The notes under the pieces are model-generated. The model ran no database searches. It was not told the DNA's origin and saw only the letters and a list, made by a program, of their open reading frames with translations. Source: Roseithermus sacchariphilus (GTDB taxonomy: Bacteria; Bacteroidota; Rhodothermia; Rhodothermales; MEBIC09517). From it: a stretch of DNA of 64,000 bases. Made by a program: the position numbers and the translations under genes. This document shows, piece by piece, positions 55,671 through 64,000 of the stretch; position 1 is the first letter of the stretch, and every line of letters starts with the position of its first letter. Location: the NCBI GenBank assembly GCA_003285105.1, contig CP030158.1, positions 4,574,449-4,638,448 of the forward strand, in the 5' to 3' direction.

Positions 55671-56378
55671 ATGAACACCGCCGACCCCACCGAAGTCCGC
55701 ATGCTCATCGTAGAGGACGACCCCGAACTGGGGATGGGCCTGCAGGACCTCTTCGAACTCAAAGGATACACCGTGGCGCGCGCCATGGAGGGCGAGCAGG
55801 CGCTACAGATGATGAGCATGCTGCCACCCTACGACGTGGTGCTGCTCGACGTGATGCTGCCCAAGAAAAACGGGTTCGATGTGCTGCGCGAGGCGCGCAA
55901 GGCCGGTGTCGACTCGCCCGTGCTGATGCTGACGGTGAAAGGGCAGCAGGAGGACAAGCTCCAGGCCTTCGGCCTTGGCGCCGACGACTATGTGACCAAG
56001 CCGTTCAACGCCGACGAACTCGCCGCCCGCGTCCAGGCCGTGCTGCGCCGCAGCCGTGCCCGGCACGCCGAGCCGCCGAACACCTTCACCTTCGGCAACA
56101 TCGAGATCCACTTCAACGACCGCGTCGCCCGCCGGGGTGACGACGAGATCCCGTTCACCGCCCTGGAATTCGACATCCTCAAGTACTTCATCGAGCATCG
56201 CGGGCGAACGGTGAGCCGCAAGCAACTCCTGCGCGACGTCTGGGGCATCAGCGGGGAAATCACCACCCGCACCATCGACCGCCACGTGGCCTCACTCCGC
56301 AAAAAGATCGAACCCGATCCGTCACGCCCCCGCTACATCGAAACGGTCTACGGCATCGGCTACAAATTCAGCACCTGA
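55671..56378 (+). CDS. OmpR/PhoB-type response regulator
   Basis: 235 residues. The receiver domain has acidic residues in VEDDPELG, phosphoacceptor Asp60 in VLLDVMLP and Lys110 in DDYVTKPF. The C-terminal winged helix (EIPFTALEFDILKYFIEHRGRTVSRKQLL...TIDRHVASLRKKIEPDPSRPRYIETVYGIGYKF) is the PhoB/OmpR DNA-binding domain. No histidine kinase lies next to it, so it is an orphan here. Confidence 0.93.
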   Translation: MNTADPTEVRMLIVEDDPELGMGLQDLFELKGYTVARAMEGEQALQMMSMLPPYDVVLLDVMLPKKNGFDVLREARKAGVDSPVLMLTVKGQQEDKLQAFGLGADDYVTKPFNADELAARVQAVLRRSRARHAEPPNTFTFGNIEIHFNDRVARRGDDEIPFTALEFDILKYFIEHRGRTVSRKQLLRDVWGISGEITTRTIDRHVASLRKKIEPDPSRPRYIETVYGIGYKFST

Positions 56379-56594
56379 CGGCCCGGCCACCCCGGAAATC
56401 GGCCTCGCCGAAGCCATCACCCGTCCACACAACCACCAAGCAATTCAAAAATTACCAAAAAGACGGGCGAGACCGAAACAGGGTCGGAACAAGGCGAAGT
56501 TCACCATCCCACAACAAATGGCTCAAACAGGCCCAAAAAGACATTCATGCAGTCATGCCACCCCTTTCCCGGCCTGGCTCCAGCCCGAACGGCC

Positions 56595-56662
56595 ATCCTG
56601 TATCCACCCGAAACCATTCAACCACATCGTCATATAAAGGGTATTGGATCCTGATACAGGAT
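56595..56662. promoter_or_regulatory. ATCCTGTATC inverted sites upstream of thioredoxin
   Basis: ATCCTGTATC (56595-56604) is exactly inverted as GATACAGGAT (56653-56662), and ATCCTG-ATA-CAGGAT (56648-56662) is a palindrome. The sites lie 54-121 bp before the thioredoxin start. The stretch 56379-56715 is AT-richer than average and holds no gene; these may be operators. Confidence 0.6.
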
Positions 56663-56715
56663 AGACGCCATCACATCCATTCACGAGCAGAGGCCGTCCG
56701 GCGGCCTCGGACCGA

Positions 56716-57054
56716 ATGACCATGCAACCGATCCCTGATTTTTTCCAGAAGGAAGTCATCGACAAGAGCCACGAGAAGCCGGTGCTGGTGGACTTCTGGG
56801 CGCCCTGGTGCGGGCCCTGCCGCGTCCTGGGGCCGACGCTGGAGAAGCTGGCGCGGGAGTCCGGGGGTGCCTGGCGCCTGGTGAAGGTCAATGCCGACCG
56901 GCACCCGGAGCTGAACCTGCGCTACGGCATCCGCGGCATCCCGGCGGTGAAGCTGTTCGTCGACGGCGACATCGTGGCCGAGTTCGTCGGGGCCCAGCCG
57001 GAGCCGGCCGTCCGCCGCTGGCTGGACGAGCACCTGCCGGCCACGGCATCCTGA
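56716..57054 (+). CDS. trxA: Thioredoxin
   Basis: 112 residues. Active site WCGPC at 31-35 (DFWAPWCGPCRVLGP), cis-Pro in IRGIPAVKLF, thioredoxin fold length. It reduces disulfides in the cytoplasm. A second in-frame Met at residue 3 is a possible start. Confidence 0.95.
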   Translation: MTMQPIPDFFQKEVIDKSHEKPVLVDFWAPWCGPCRVLGPTLEKLARESGGAWRLVKVNADRHPELNLRYGIRGIPAVKLFVDGDIVAEFVGAQPEPAVRRWLDEHLPATAS

Positions 57055-57091
57055 GCCACCCGGCTCTCTCCCCCCGGCCGGATCCCTCAGA

Positions 57092-57126
57092 GACGCGCTC
57101 CCGACCGACGGGGGCGCGTCTTTTTT
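57092..57126 (+). terminator. Intrinsic terminator after thioredoxin
   Basis: GACGCGCTCCC (57092-57102) pairs with GGGGGCGCGTC (57110-57120, one wobble), followed by six T. Confidence 0.9.
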
Positions 57127-57305
57127 CACAGACGGCGCGGTGTGCAGAGGGAGATGACCGACGATGCATCAACGGTCGTGTGCCATGTGGTCGAACCGCC
57201 CGGACTCGTACCGTACCGGCGCCTGCTTCTTACGTCGCCGTTCCGTAATCTGAGGAGCCGCTTCCGGCACCCCCCATCCCCGTTCACCCACCCCTTCCCG
57301 ACCCC

Positions 57306-60300
57306 ATGCGGACGACCTCCCGCACCGAGGCCGGCCTCCGGCTGCCCGGCGTCCTGTTCTTCGGTCTCCTGCTGCTCTTCATCGCCGCGACGCCCTCCCC
57401 GGCCCAGCAACTCGACACGACGAAGCTGGCGGGACTGAAGGCCCGTGCCATCGGGCCGGCCGGCATGAGCGGCCGCGTCACGGCCATCGACGCCGTCCAT
57501 AGCGACCCGGACATCATCTACGTCGGCGGGGCCGCCAGCGGCCTGTGGCGCTCCACCAACGGCGGCATCGACTGGGAGCCCCTCTTCGATGACCAGCCCG
57601 TCACCTCTATCGGCGCCATCGCCATCTACCAGAAAAACCCGTCCATCCTCTACGTGGGCACCGGGGAAGGCAACCCGCGCAACAGCCAGACCAGCGGCAA
57701 CGGCGTCTACAAGTCCATCGACGGCGGCCGCACCTGGACCCACCTCGGCCTCGACGAGACGCGCAACATCCACCGCATCCTCGCGCATCCGGACAACCCG
57801 GACGTCGTCATCGTCGGCGCGCAGGGGCCGGCCTGGGGCGAGACGGAGATGCGCGGCGTCTTCAAGTCCACCGACGGCGGCAAGACCTGGCGGAAGGTGC
57901 TCTACGTGAACGAGCGCACCGGCATCGCCGACCTGGTCATGGACCCGGCGAACCCGGACAAGCTCATCGCCGCCATGTGGGAGTTCCGGCGCTGGCCGTG
58001 GTTCTTCACGTCCGGCGGCCCCGGCTCCGGCCTCTTCGTTTCCTTCGACGGCGGCGAGACGTGGACGCGGCGCACCCATGAGGACGGCCTGCCCGAGGGC
58101 GAGCTCGGCCGCATCGGCCTGGCCATCGCCCGCAGCAACCCGGACGTCGTCTATGCCCTGGTCGAGGCGAAGAAAAACGGCCTTTACCGCTCGGACGACG
58201 GCGGCTTCACCTTCCGGCTCGTCAACGACAAGGACGAGGTGAGCAACCGCCCGTTCTATTACAACGACCTCTTCGTGGACCCGGCCAACGAGAACCGGGT
58301 CTACCACGTGGCCTCGCCTGTCAACCTGAGCGAGGACGGGGGCAGGAGCTTCGAGACCTACCTGCCCTTCGAGCGGGTGCACGTCGACCACCACGCCTGG
58401 TGGATCCATCCGGAGGACCCCGACCTCATCTACGACGGCAACGACGGCGGCATGTACATCTCGCGCGACCGGGGCAAGACCTGGCGCTTCGTCGAAAACC
58501 TGCCGTTCGCGCAGTTCTACCACATCAACGTGGACATGGAGCTGCCCTACAACGTCCTCGGCGGGTTGCAGGACAACGGCTCCTGGCGCGGGCCGGCGTA
58601 CGTGTGGCGTCAGGGCGGCATCCGCAACGCCTACTGGGAGGAGGTCGCCTTCGGCGATGGCTTCGACGTCACCCCGGACCCCTCGAACCCGCGCTACGGC
58701 TACGCCATGAGCCAGGGCGGTAACCTGGTGCGGTACGACCTCGAGACGGGGCATCAGAAGTACATCAAGCCCGTCCACCCCGAGGGCCTCCCGCTGCGGT
58801 TCAACTGGAACACCGGCTTCGCCGTGGACCCGTTCGATCCCGCGACGATCTACTACGGCAGCCAGTTCGTCCACAAGAGCACGGACCGGGGCGACACGTG
58901 GGAGATCATCTCGCCCGACCTGACGACGAACGACCCGGAAAAGCAGCGCCAGCTCGAGAGCGGCGGGCTGACGTACGACGTGACGCAGGCCGAGAACTTC
59001 ACCACCATCCTGACCATCGCCCCGAGCCCCATCGAGCGCGGCGTCCTCTGGGTCGGCACCGACGACGGCAACGTGCAGCTCACGCGCGACGGCGGGCGGA
59101 CGTGGACGAACGTCGTGACCAACATCCGGGGCGTGCCCGAGGGCACCTGGGTGCCCCACATCGAGGCCTCGAAGCACAACCCGGCCGAGGCCTTCGTCGT
59201 CTTCGACGACCACCGCCGCAACAACTGGACGCCCTACGTCTTCCGCACGCGGGACTACGGGCGCTCGTGGGAGCGCCTGGTGGATGAGAACGACGTCTGG
59301 GGCTATGCGCTCGTCGTCGAGCAGGACCCGGTGGCGCCCAACCTGCTGTTCGTCGGCACCGAGTTCGGCCTGTACGTCTCCATCGACGGCGGGAGCACAT
59401 GGACGAAGTGGACGCACGGCGTCCCGACCGCCTCGGTGATGGACCTGGTCATCCACCCGCGCGAGCACGACCTGGTCATCGGCACCTTCGGCCGCTCGGT
59501 CTTCGTCCTGGACGACATCCGCCCGCTGCGGGCGCTGGCGCGGGAAGGCGCGGCCCTCCTCGACGCGCCGCTCCGCGTCTTCGACCCGCCCGAGGCCTAC
59601 CTGGCCGAGTACAAGGAGGCCGCCGGCACCCGCTTCATCGCCGAGGGCATGTTCGCCGGAGAGAACCGGCCCTACGGCGCCATGATCACGTACGTCGTCA
59701 ACCCGCCCGCGGCGGCCGCCGGCGCCGACACCGCGAAGGCCGAGGGCGCGAAGAAGAAGGAAGACCGGGTGACTATCGAGATCCTCGACGCCGACGGCAC
59801 GGTCATCCGCACGCTCCGGGGGCCGGCCGAGCCGGGGCTGAACCGCATCCACTGGGCGCTCGACCGCCGGGGCGTCCGCTTCCCCGGTCAGCCGAAGCCG
59901 AAGCCGGACGCCGCCGAGCCGGGCGGGCCGCGTGTCCTGCCGGGCACCTACACCGTCCGCGTCCGCCACGGCGACCACCGCGACAGCACCACCGTCACGG
60001 TCCACCCCGACCCGCGGATCGACTACGACCCGGCGGCCCTTGCCGCCCGCGACGCCCTCATCCGGCGGTGGATGGACCGCGTCGCGCTGGCCACCGAGGC
60101 CGCCGACCGGCTGCGCGAGGCGAAAGAGGCGGTCGAGCTGGTGAACAAGCAACTCGGCGACCGGGACGACGAGACGGCGAAGAGCCTGAAGGAACGGGGC
60201 AAGGCCGTGCTCGACTCCCTCGAGGCCATCGAAGAGCAGATCCGCGGCAAGGAAGTGCAGGGCATCCGCCGTGACCCCGACGTGCTGACGGCGCGCCTGC

Positions 60301-60509
60301 AGACGGCCTCGCGGTACCTGCAGAGCGCCTACGACGCGCCCGGCCAGGCCGACCGGATCGCCCTCGACGCGGCCGAGGCCAAACTCCGCGCGGTGCTCGA
60401 CGCCACGAACGCCTTCTTCGCCGGACCGTGGGCCGCCTACCGGCAGGCCGTCGAGGCCGCGGGCGTCTCGCCGTTCAGGACCTACGAGCCGCTTCAGTTG
60501 GACGATTGA
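57306..60509 (+). CDS. Secreted BNR/sortilin-like beta-propeller protein
   Basis: 1067 residues. Signal peptide PGVLFFGLLLLFIAATPSPAQ, then many BNR/Asp-box turns (SDGGFTF-like: STNGGIDW, SIDGGRTW, STDGGKTW, SFDGGETW, SRDRGKTW, SIDGGSTW). These make one or two beta-propellers of the VPS10/sortilin type through about residue 740. A C-terminal Ig-like and helical region follows (VTIEILDADGTVIRTLRGPAEPGLNRIHW, then a Lys/Glu-rich coiled segment). The family is common in Bacteroidota and is annotated as glycosyl hydrolase or photosystem-stability-like; no catalytic residue is certain. Confidence 0.85.
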   Translation: MRTTSRTEAGLRLPGVLFFGLLLLFIAATPSPAQQLDTTKLAGLKARAIGPAGMSGRVTAIDAVHSDPDIIYVGGAASGLWRSTNGGIDWEPLFDDQPVTSIGAIAIYQKNPSILYVGTGEGNPRNSQTSGNGVYKSIDGGRTWTHLGLDETRNIHRILAHPDNPDVVIVGAQGPAWGETEMRGVFKSTDGGKTWRKVLYVNERTGIADLVMDPANPDKLIAAMWEFRRWPWFFTSGGPGSGLFVSFDGGETWTRRTHEDGLPEGELGRIGLAIARSNPDVVYALVEAKKNGLYRSDDGGFTFRLVNDKDEVSNRPFYYNDLFVDPANENRVYHVASPVNLSEDGGRSFETYLPFERVHVDHHAWWIHPEDPDLIYDGNDGGMYISRDRGKTWRFVENLPFAQFYHINVDMELPYNVLGGLQDNGSWRGPAYVWRQGGIRNAYWEEVAFGDGFDVTPDPSNPRYGYAMSQGGNLVRYDLETGHQKYIKPVHPEGLPLRFNWNTGFAVDPFDPATIYYGSQFVHKSTDRGDTWEIISPDLTTNDPEKQRQLESGGLTYDVTQAENFTTILTIAPSPIERGVLWVGTDDGNVQLTRDGGRTWTNVVTNIRGVPEGTWVPHIEASKHNPAEAFVVFDDHRRNNWTPYVFRTRDYGRSWERLVDENDVWGYALVVEQDPVAPNLLFVGTEFGLYVSIDGGSTWTKWTHGVPTASVMDLVIHPREHDLVIGTFGRSVFVLDDIRPLRALAREGAALLDAPLRVFDPPEAYLAEYKEAAGTRFIAEGMFAGENRPYGAMITYVVNPPAAAAGADTAKAEGAKKKEDRVTIEILDADGTVIRTLRGPAEPGLNRIHWALDRRGVRFPGQPKPKPDAAEPGGPRVLPGTYTVRVRHGDHRDSTTVTVHPDPRIDYDPAALAARDALIRRWMDRVALATEAADRLREAKEAVELVNKQLGDRDDETAKSLKERGKAVLDSLEAIEEQIRGKEVQGIRRDPDVLTARLQTASRYLQSAYDAPGQADRIALDAAEAKLRAVLDATNAFFAGPWAAYRQAVEAAGVSPFRTYEPLQLDD

Positions 60510-60518
60510 CGCCGGCGC

Positions 60519-61019
60519 TCAGTCCAGGTTGAGTCTGGCCCGGAGCGCATCGTCGGAGGACGGCGGGCGGAGCACGGCGGCCTGCTCGTCCCGGATCTCG
60601 GGGTGCCGGATCTGCCCGCCGAGGTTGTTGGCCCGGGCTATGAGCACGAAGACGCCGAGGGCCAGCACGGCGAGCACCCCGGCCGCCCAGCGCGGGAAGT
60701 CCTGCCGGAAGGCCAGCAGCGCACCCAGCGACAGCACACCCAGCACGATGGCGAGGAGGAACGCATAGTACGCCGCGTCCTCGTGGGCCTCGACGGCCTC
60801 GTGCGATACCCCGGCCAGGTGCTCGACGATCTCCTCGGCTTCTTCGCCCGAGAAGTAGGCGGCCGCGGCGCCGAGCCCGGCCACCACAAAAAAGACCAGC
60901 GCCAGGCGCACCAGGCCATCCCGGCCCCGCCACCAGCCGAAAGCCAGCAACGGCAGCCCGAAAACGATCCCGAAAAGCGGCAGGTGGTTGACGAGCAGGT
61001 GGAGATGGGCGGCGTTCAT
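60519..61019 (-). CDS. His-rich membrane protein of the metal-efflux operon
   Basis: 166 residues from the ATG at 61019 (NAAHLHLLVNHLPLFG). Four helices, a His/Glu-rich loop (VEHLAGVSHEAVEAHEDAAYY). The ORF is adjacent (48 bp) to the TolC-type channel on the same strand. Such proteins accompany CusCBA-like clusters; function is unknown, metal sensing or binding is possible. Confidence 0.75.
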   Translation of the reverse strand: MNAAHLHLLVNHLPLFGIVFGLPLLAFGWWRGRDGLVRLALVFFVVAGLGAAAAYFSGEEAEEIVEHLAGVSHEAVEAHEDAAYYAFLLAIVLGVLSLGALLAFRQDFPRWAAGVLAVLALGVFVLIARANNLGGQIRHPEIRDEQAAVLRPPSSDDALRARLNLD

Positions 61020-61067
61020 GTCGGGAATCCTCGTTGGTTCGTTGCCCGGTCGTACCTGCACCGGTGT

Positions 61068-62321
61068 TCATTGGCCGGTGAAGACCAGGTCCTGTTCGAG
61101 GTAACGCTCCAGTTCGATCACGTCCAAGTAGTAGTCTCGGAGGGCCTGGTAGAAGCGGAGCTGGCTGTCGAGGTAGGTGCGCTGCGTGTCGAGCAGGGTG
61201 AGCAGGTCGATCTCCCCGAGGCGGTAGCCTTCGCGGGTGAGCGACAGGAGCGTGGCAGCGCGTTCCTGCACGGTCTGGTTGAAGCGTTCGATGACCTGCC
61301 GGCTGGCGTCGTAGCGGTGCCAGGCCTGCTCGATGGCCTGCTTGAGGTCGAGGCGGACGGCGTCCGTCTCCCACTGGCGCTGGCGGTGCTCGGCGCGGGC
61401 CTGCTGGATGCGCCCACGGCCGTCGAGCCATCCCCAGAGCGGCACGGAAATCCCCGCCTCGAAGGCGTGGACGTCGTATCCCGTGCCAAAGTCCTGCGGC
61501 CAGTAACTGAGGTGCACGCGAGGCAGCAGGCTGCTTCGAGCGGCGCGCACCCCGTAGCCGGCCGCCGCGACGCGGGTCAGGGCCTCCTGCACCTCGGGCT
61601 GCTCGTCCAGCCGCGCCAGCGCCGCCTCCTGATCGATCTCGACCGGCACGTAGGCCAGCGTGTCGGGGAAGACGATCTCGTAGCGCTGCGCCTCCGGGTC
61701 GAGGCCGATGGCGCGGAACAGGTCGTAGCGGGCGTTGAGGAAGTCGCGATGAGCGGCGTCGAGGTTGTCCCGGGCCTGCGCGAGTTGCAGGTCGGCCTTC
61801 ATGCGGTCGATGGGGCTGGCCTCGCCGACTTCGAGGCGCGTCGAGACGGCGTCGATGAGGGCACGGGCCAGCGCCAGCTCCTCCTGCCGCAGGTGCTCGA
61901 TCTCGCGGGCGTAGAGCACCCGTGTGTAGGCCTGCTTGACGCGGGCTTTCGTCTGGCGGCGCAGCGCGTCGAGCCGGCGTTCGAGGGCGTCGGCCTCACG
62001 GTCGGCCTGGCGGTAGCGGTAGAGCCCCGTCGTCGGGAAGTCGAACGCCTGCGAGACGACCACCCGCTGTTCGTTGAACCCACCGGCCCCGATCCCCTCG
62101 CGGGCATAGGCCACCGTGGGGGCGTCGAGGCCGAAGGTCGTCAGCCGGGCGGCACGGGCGGCCTCGACGGCGGCCCGCAGCCGGTTCAATTCGGGGCTGT
62201 TCGCCTCGGCCAACCGGACGGCCTCGACCACACCCAGCCGCTCCGGTGCCGGCTGCGCCCGCAGCGGCCCCCCCAGCGCCAGCATCGTCAACAACAGAGT
62301 CAGTCCCGTACGAGCGTGCAT
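61068..62321 (-). CDS. TolC-family outer-membrane efflux channel (CusC/CzcC-like)
   Basis: 417 residues. Signal peptide (LTLLLTMLALGGPLRAQ), then two OEP repeats with helical coiled coils (LAEANSPELNRLRAAVEAARAARL, RQADREADALERRL; repeat 2 from AGISVPLWGWLDGRGRIQQAR). It forms the exit duct of a tripartite pump. The pump gene lies 32 bp upstream on the same strand, and the His-rich membrane protein downstream. Confidence 0.9.
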   Translation of the reverse strand: MHARTGLTLLLTMLALGGPLRAQPAPERLGVVEAVRLAEANSPELNRLRAAVEAARAARLTTFGLDAPTVAYAREGIGAGGFNEQRVVVSQAFDFPTTGLYRYRQADREADALERRLDALRRQTKARVKQAYTRVLYAREIEHLRQEELALARALIDAVSTRLEVGEASPIDRMKADLQLAQARDNLDAAHRDFLNARYDLFRAIGLDPEAQRYEIVFPDTLAYVPVEIDQEAALARLDEQPEVQEALTRVAAAGYGVRAARSSLLPRVHLSYWPQDFGTGYDVHAFEAGISVPLWGWLDGRGRIQQARAEHRQRQWETDAVRLDLKQAIEQAWHRYDASRQVIERFNQTVQERAATLLSLTREGYRLGEIDLLTLLDTQRTYLDSQLRFYQALRDYYLDVIELERYLEQDLVFTGQ

Positions 62322-62353
62322 CGTGCTTTTCCTGTTTACGAACGAACAGAACG

Positions 62354-64000
62354 TCAGGCCCCCGCCTCGGCCACGGCTTCGGCGGGTTCGAGGGCAGCGC
62401 CGTCGCCGGCGAGGGGGTCCGGGCCGCCGGGGATGCGGTCGTCGCGTTCGAGCCAGTTGTAGACGGTCGGCAGCACACGCAGCGTCAGCAGCGTGGCCGT
62501 GATGAGGCCGCCGATGACGACGGTAGCCAGGGGCCGCTGCACCTCCGAGCCCGGCCCGGTGTTGAAGGCCATCGGGACGAAGCCCAGGCTGGCCACGAGC
62601 GCCGTCATCAGCACCGGCCGCAGGCGGTCCGTGGCCCCCTGGATCGTCGCCTCGCGCACGCCGAGGCCGCGGCGGCGCAGGTTGTTCAGGTGCGCCACCA
62701 TCACCACGCCGTTGAGCACCGCCACGCCGAAGAGCGCCACGAACCCGACGCTGGCCGAGACGGAGAGGTAGAGGCCGCGCAGCCACAGCAGGTAGATGCC
62801 GCCGGTGAGCGCAAAGGGCAGCGACAGGAAGATCATCCAGGCGTAGCGCATCTGCCCGAACATCAGGTAGAGCAGCCCCAGGATGATGAACAGGGCCAGC
62901 GGGACGACCACGAGCAGGTGCCGCATGGCCCGCTGCTGGTCCTCGAACGCCCCGCCGTAGGTGATGAACGTGCCCGGCGGGATCGTCACCTGTTCCTCGA
63001 TGGCCCGTTGCAGGTTGGCCACGTACGTGCCGATGTCGATGCCCGTCAGGTTGATGCCCACCACCGTGCGGCGCCAGCCGTTCTCGCGGGCGATCTCGCG
63101 CGGCCCCTCCTCGGCGGTGATGCGAGCCAGGCGGGCCAGCGGCACCGTGCCCCCGCCGGGCAGCTGCACCGGCACGTCCATCAGGTCGCGGAACGTGTCG
63201 CGGAGTTCCTCGGGGAAGCGGACCACGATGTCGAAGCGGCGCTGCCCCTCGAAGACCTGGCTGACGGGCACCCCGCCGATGCCGGCCTCGATGATCTGCT
63301 GCACGTCCGCCACGTTGAGGCCGAAGGCGGCCACCGCCTCGCGGTCGATCTCGATGTTCAGATAGGGCTGGCCGGTCGTCTGCTCCACGTAGAAGTTGTC
63401 CGTGCCGGGCAGCGAGGGCAGCAGCCGGGCGATGTCCTCCGCCACGCGCTGCATCACGGCCAGGTCCTCGCCGAAGAGCTTGACGGCCACGTCGCTCTTG
63501 ACGCCGCTCGTCAGCTCGTCCACGCGCATGGCAATCGGCTGCGTGAAGTTGTAGGCCAGCCCCGGCTCCGTCTCCAGGTAGGGCCGGATCTGCTCGATGA
63601 TGCGCTCCTTCGTCATGCCCGGCCGCCAGGCGTCGCGCGGCTTGAGGACGACCCACACGTCCGTCTGGTGCACGCCCATCCAGTCGTTGGCCAGGTCCGA
63701 GCGGCCCGTCTTGGGCACGACCGTCTCGATCTCGGGGATGTGCGCCTTGAGCTGCCCGGCCAGCCAGTTGGCGTTCTCGACGGACTCCTGCAGCGTCACG
63801 CTTGGCATGCGCACCTGTTCGATCAGGATGGAGCCCTCGTCCAGCTCCGGCAGGAACTCGGTGCCGAGGAAGGGCAGCAGCGCCAGCGCCCCGGCCAGGA
63901 ACGCCCCGGCGATCAGGAACGTGCGGCCCTTCCGCTCCAGGTTCTTCTCCAGGAAGCGCCGGTAGCGCGGCTGCATCCACTCCATGACGACGTTGCGGCG
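62354..64000 (-). CDS. Heavy-metal RND efflux pump, CusA/CzcA type (5' end outside window)
   Basis: 549 residues, C-terminal half. A membrane helix (FLIAGAFLAGALALLPFLG) then the periplasmic porter part (FLPELDEGSILIEQVRMPSVTLQESVE, EPGLAYNFTQPIAMRVDELTSGVKSDVAVKLFG) and the last helices (FIILGLLYLMFGQM, VGFVALFGVAVLNGVVMVAHLN, TALVASLGFVPMAFNTGPGSEVQRPLATVVIGGLI) match the HME family. The frame continues to the window edge. The membrane-fusion protein would be beyond the edge. Confidence 0.93.
   Translation of the reverse strand, partial: RRNVVMEWMQPRYRRFLEKNLERKGRTFLIAGAFLAGALALLPFLGTEFLPELDEGSILIEQVRMPSVTLQESVENANWLAGQLKAHIPEIETVVPKTGRSDLANDWMGVHQTDVWVVLKPRDAWRPGMTKERIIEQIRPYLETEPGLAYNFTQPIAMRVDELTSGVKSDVAVKLFGEDLAVMQRVAEDIARLLPSLPGTDNFYVEQTTGQPYLNIEIDREAVAAFGLNVADVQQIIEAGIGGVPVSQVFEGQRRFDIVVRFPEELRDTFRDLMDVPVQLPGGGTVPLARLARITAEEGPREIARENGWRRTVVGINLTGIDIGTYVANLQRAIEEQVTIPPGTFITYGGAFEDQQRAMRHLLVVVPLALFIILGLLYLMFGQMRYAWMIFLSLPFALTGGIYLLWLRGLYLSVSASVGFVALFGVAVLNGVVMVAHLNNLRRRGLGVREATIQGATDRLRPVLMTALVASLGFVPMAFNTGPGSEVQRPLATVVIGGLITATLLTLRVLPTVYNWLERDDRIPGGPDPLAGDGAALEPAEAVAEAGA

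Noticed and set aside
61068-63980. Single long minus-strand frame running through both efflux genes
   Set aside because: It is in the TolC-channel frame but out of frame for the RND pump, whose true frame is 62354-64000; the upstream part is a shadow.

Overview
The window looks like chromosomal DNA of a high-GC, Gram-negative member of the Rhodothermota (Rhodothermales, Bacteroidota-like). The evidence is an outer-membrane and secretion gene set: a TonB-dependent receptor with a carboxypeptidase-D-like N-domain, a PorV/PorQ-type barrel, and secreted proteins ending in a type IX secretion (T9SS) style domain. Flagellar genes, ClpC, LexA, methylmalonyl-CoA epimerase and strong GC3 bias fit the same lineage. 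The assignment rests on protein resemblance only.

Layout. 1-4270: end of a flagellar operon (flhA end, flhF, flhG, a small membrane protein, fliA), closed by a terminator. 4425-9278: periplasmic PPIase, small membrane protein, an E2-type acyltransferase without lipoyl domain, and a GltS-type symporter. 9437-17364: a 7.9 kb integrated element in the 3' end of tRNA-Leu(UAA). It has an 18-bp attachment-site duplication and encodes a tyrosine integrase, an unknown protein, an AlpA/Xis-like regulator, a primase-helicase, a PDDEXK-like nuclease, an HGG-motif protein and a Cro/C1-type regulator. No capsid, portal, terminase or conjugation genes are seen. The order int-alpA-primase resembles phage satellites (PICI-like), and this is the main candidate for an undescribed system.

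17469-38814: housekeeping and surface genes (cytidine deaminase-like, Na+/Ca2+ exchanger, VWA membrane protein, M20 hydrolase, lamin-tail secreted protein, IscA/HesB, ClpC, RsmB, a multidomain phospholipase-C-like T9SS cargo, SUMF1 lipoprotein, DUF805, CDF transporter, methylmalonyl-CoA epimerase). 38815-39480 is a long non-coding leader with several repeats. 39481-45852 is a TonB receptor / secreted protein / PorV-like operon, followed by a TPR lipoprotein. 47240-48290 is an AT-richer patch with a small Gly-rich protein and two tandem small membrane proteins, one frameshifted.

48361-64000: DNA repair and regulation (uvrC, methyltransferase, lexA, recO, ComEA-like) interrupted by an IS256-family element. 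That IS carries a transposase broken by a 16-bp tandem duplication and lies in a tract of intergenic GCTGACGG repeats beside a duplicated 138-bp repeat. Then come an orphan OmpR-type response regulator, thioredoxin, a BNR/sortilin-like secreted protein, and the end of a heavy-metal RND efflux operon (CusA/CzcA-type pump cut by the window edge, TolC-type channel, His-rich membrane protein).
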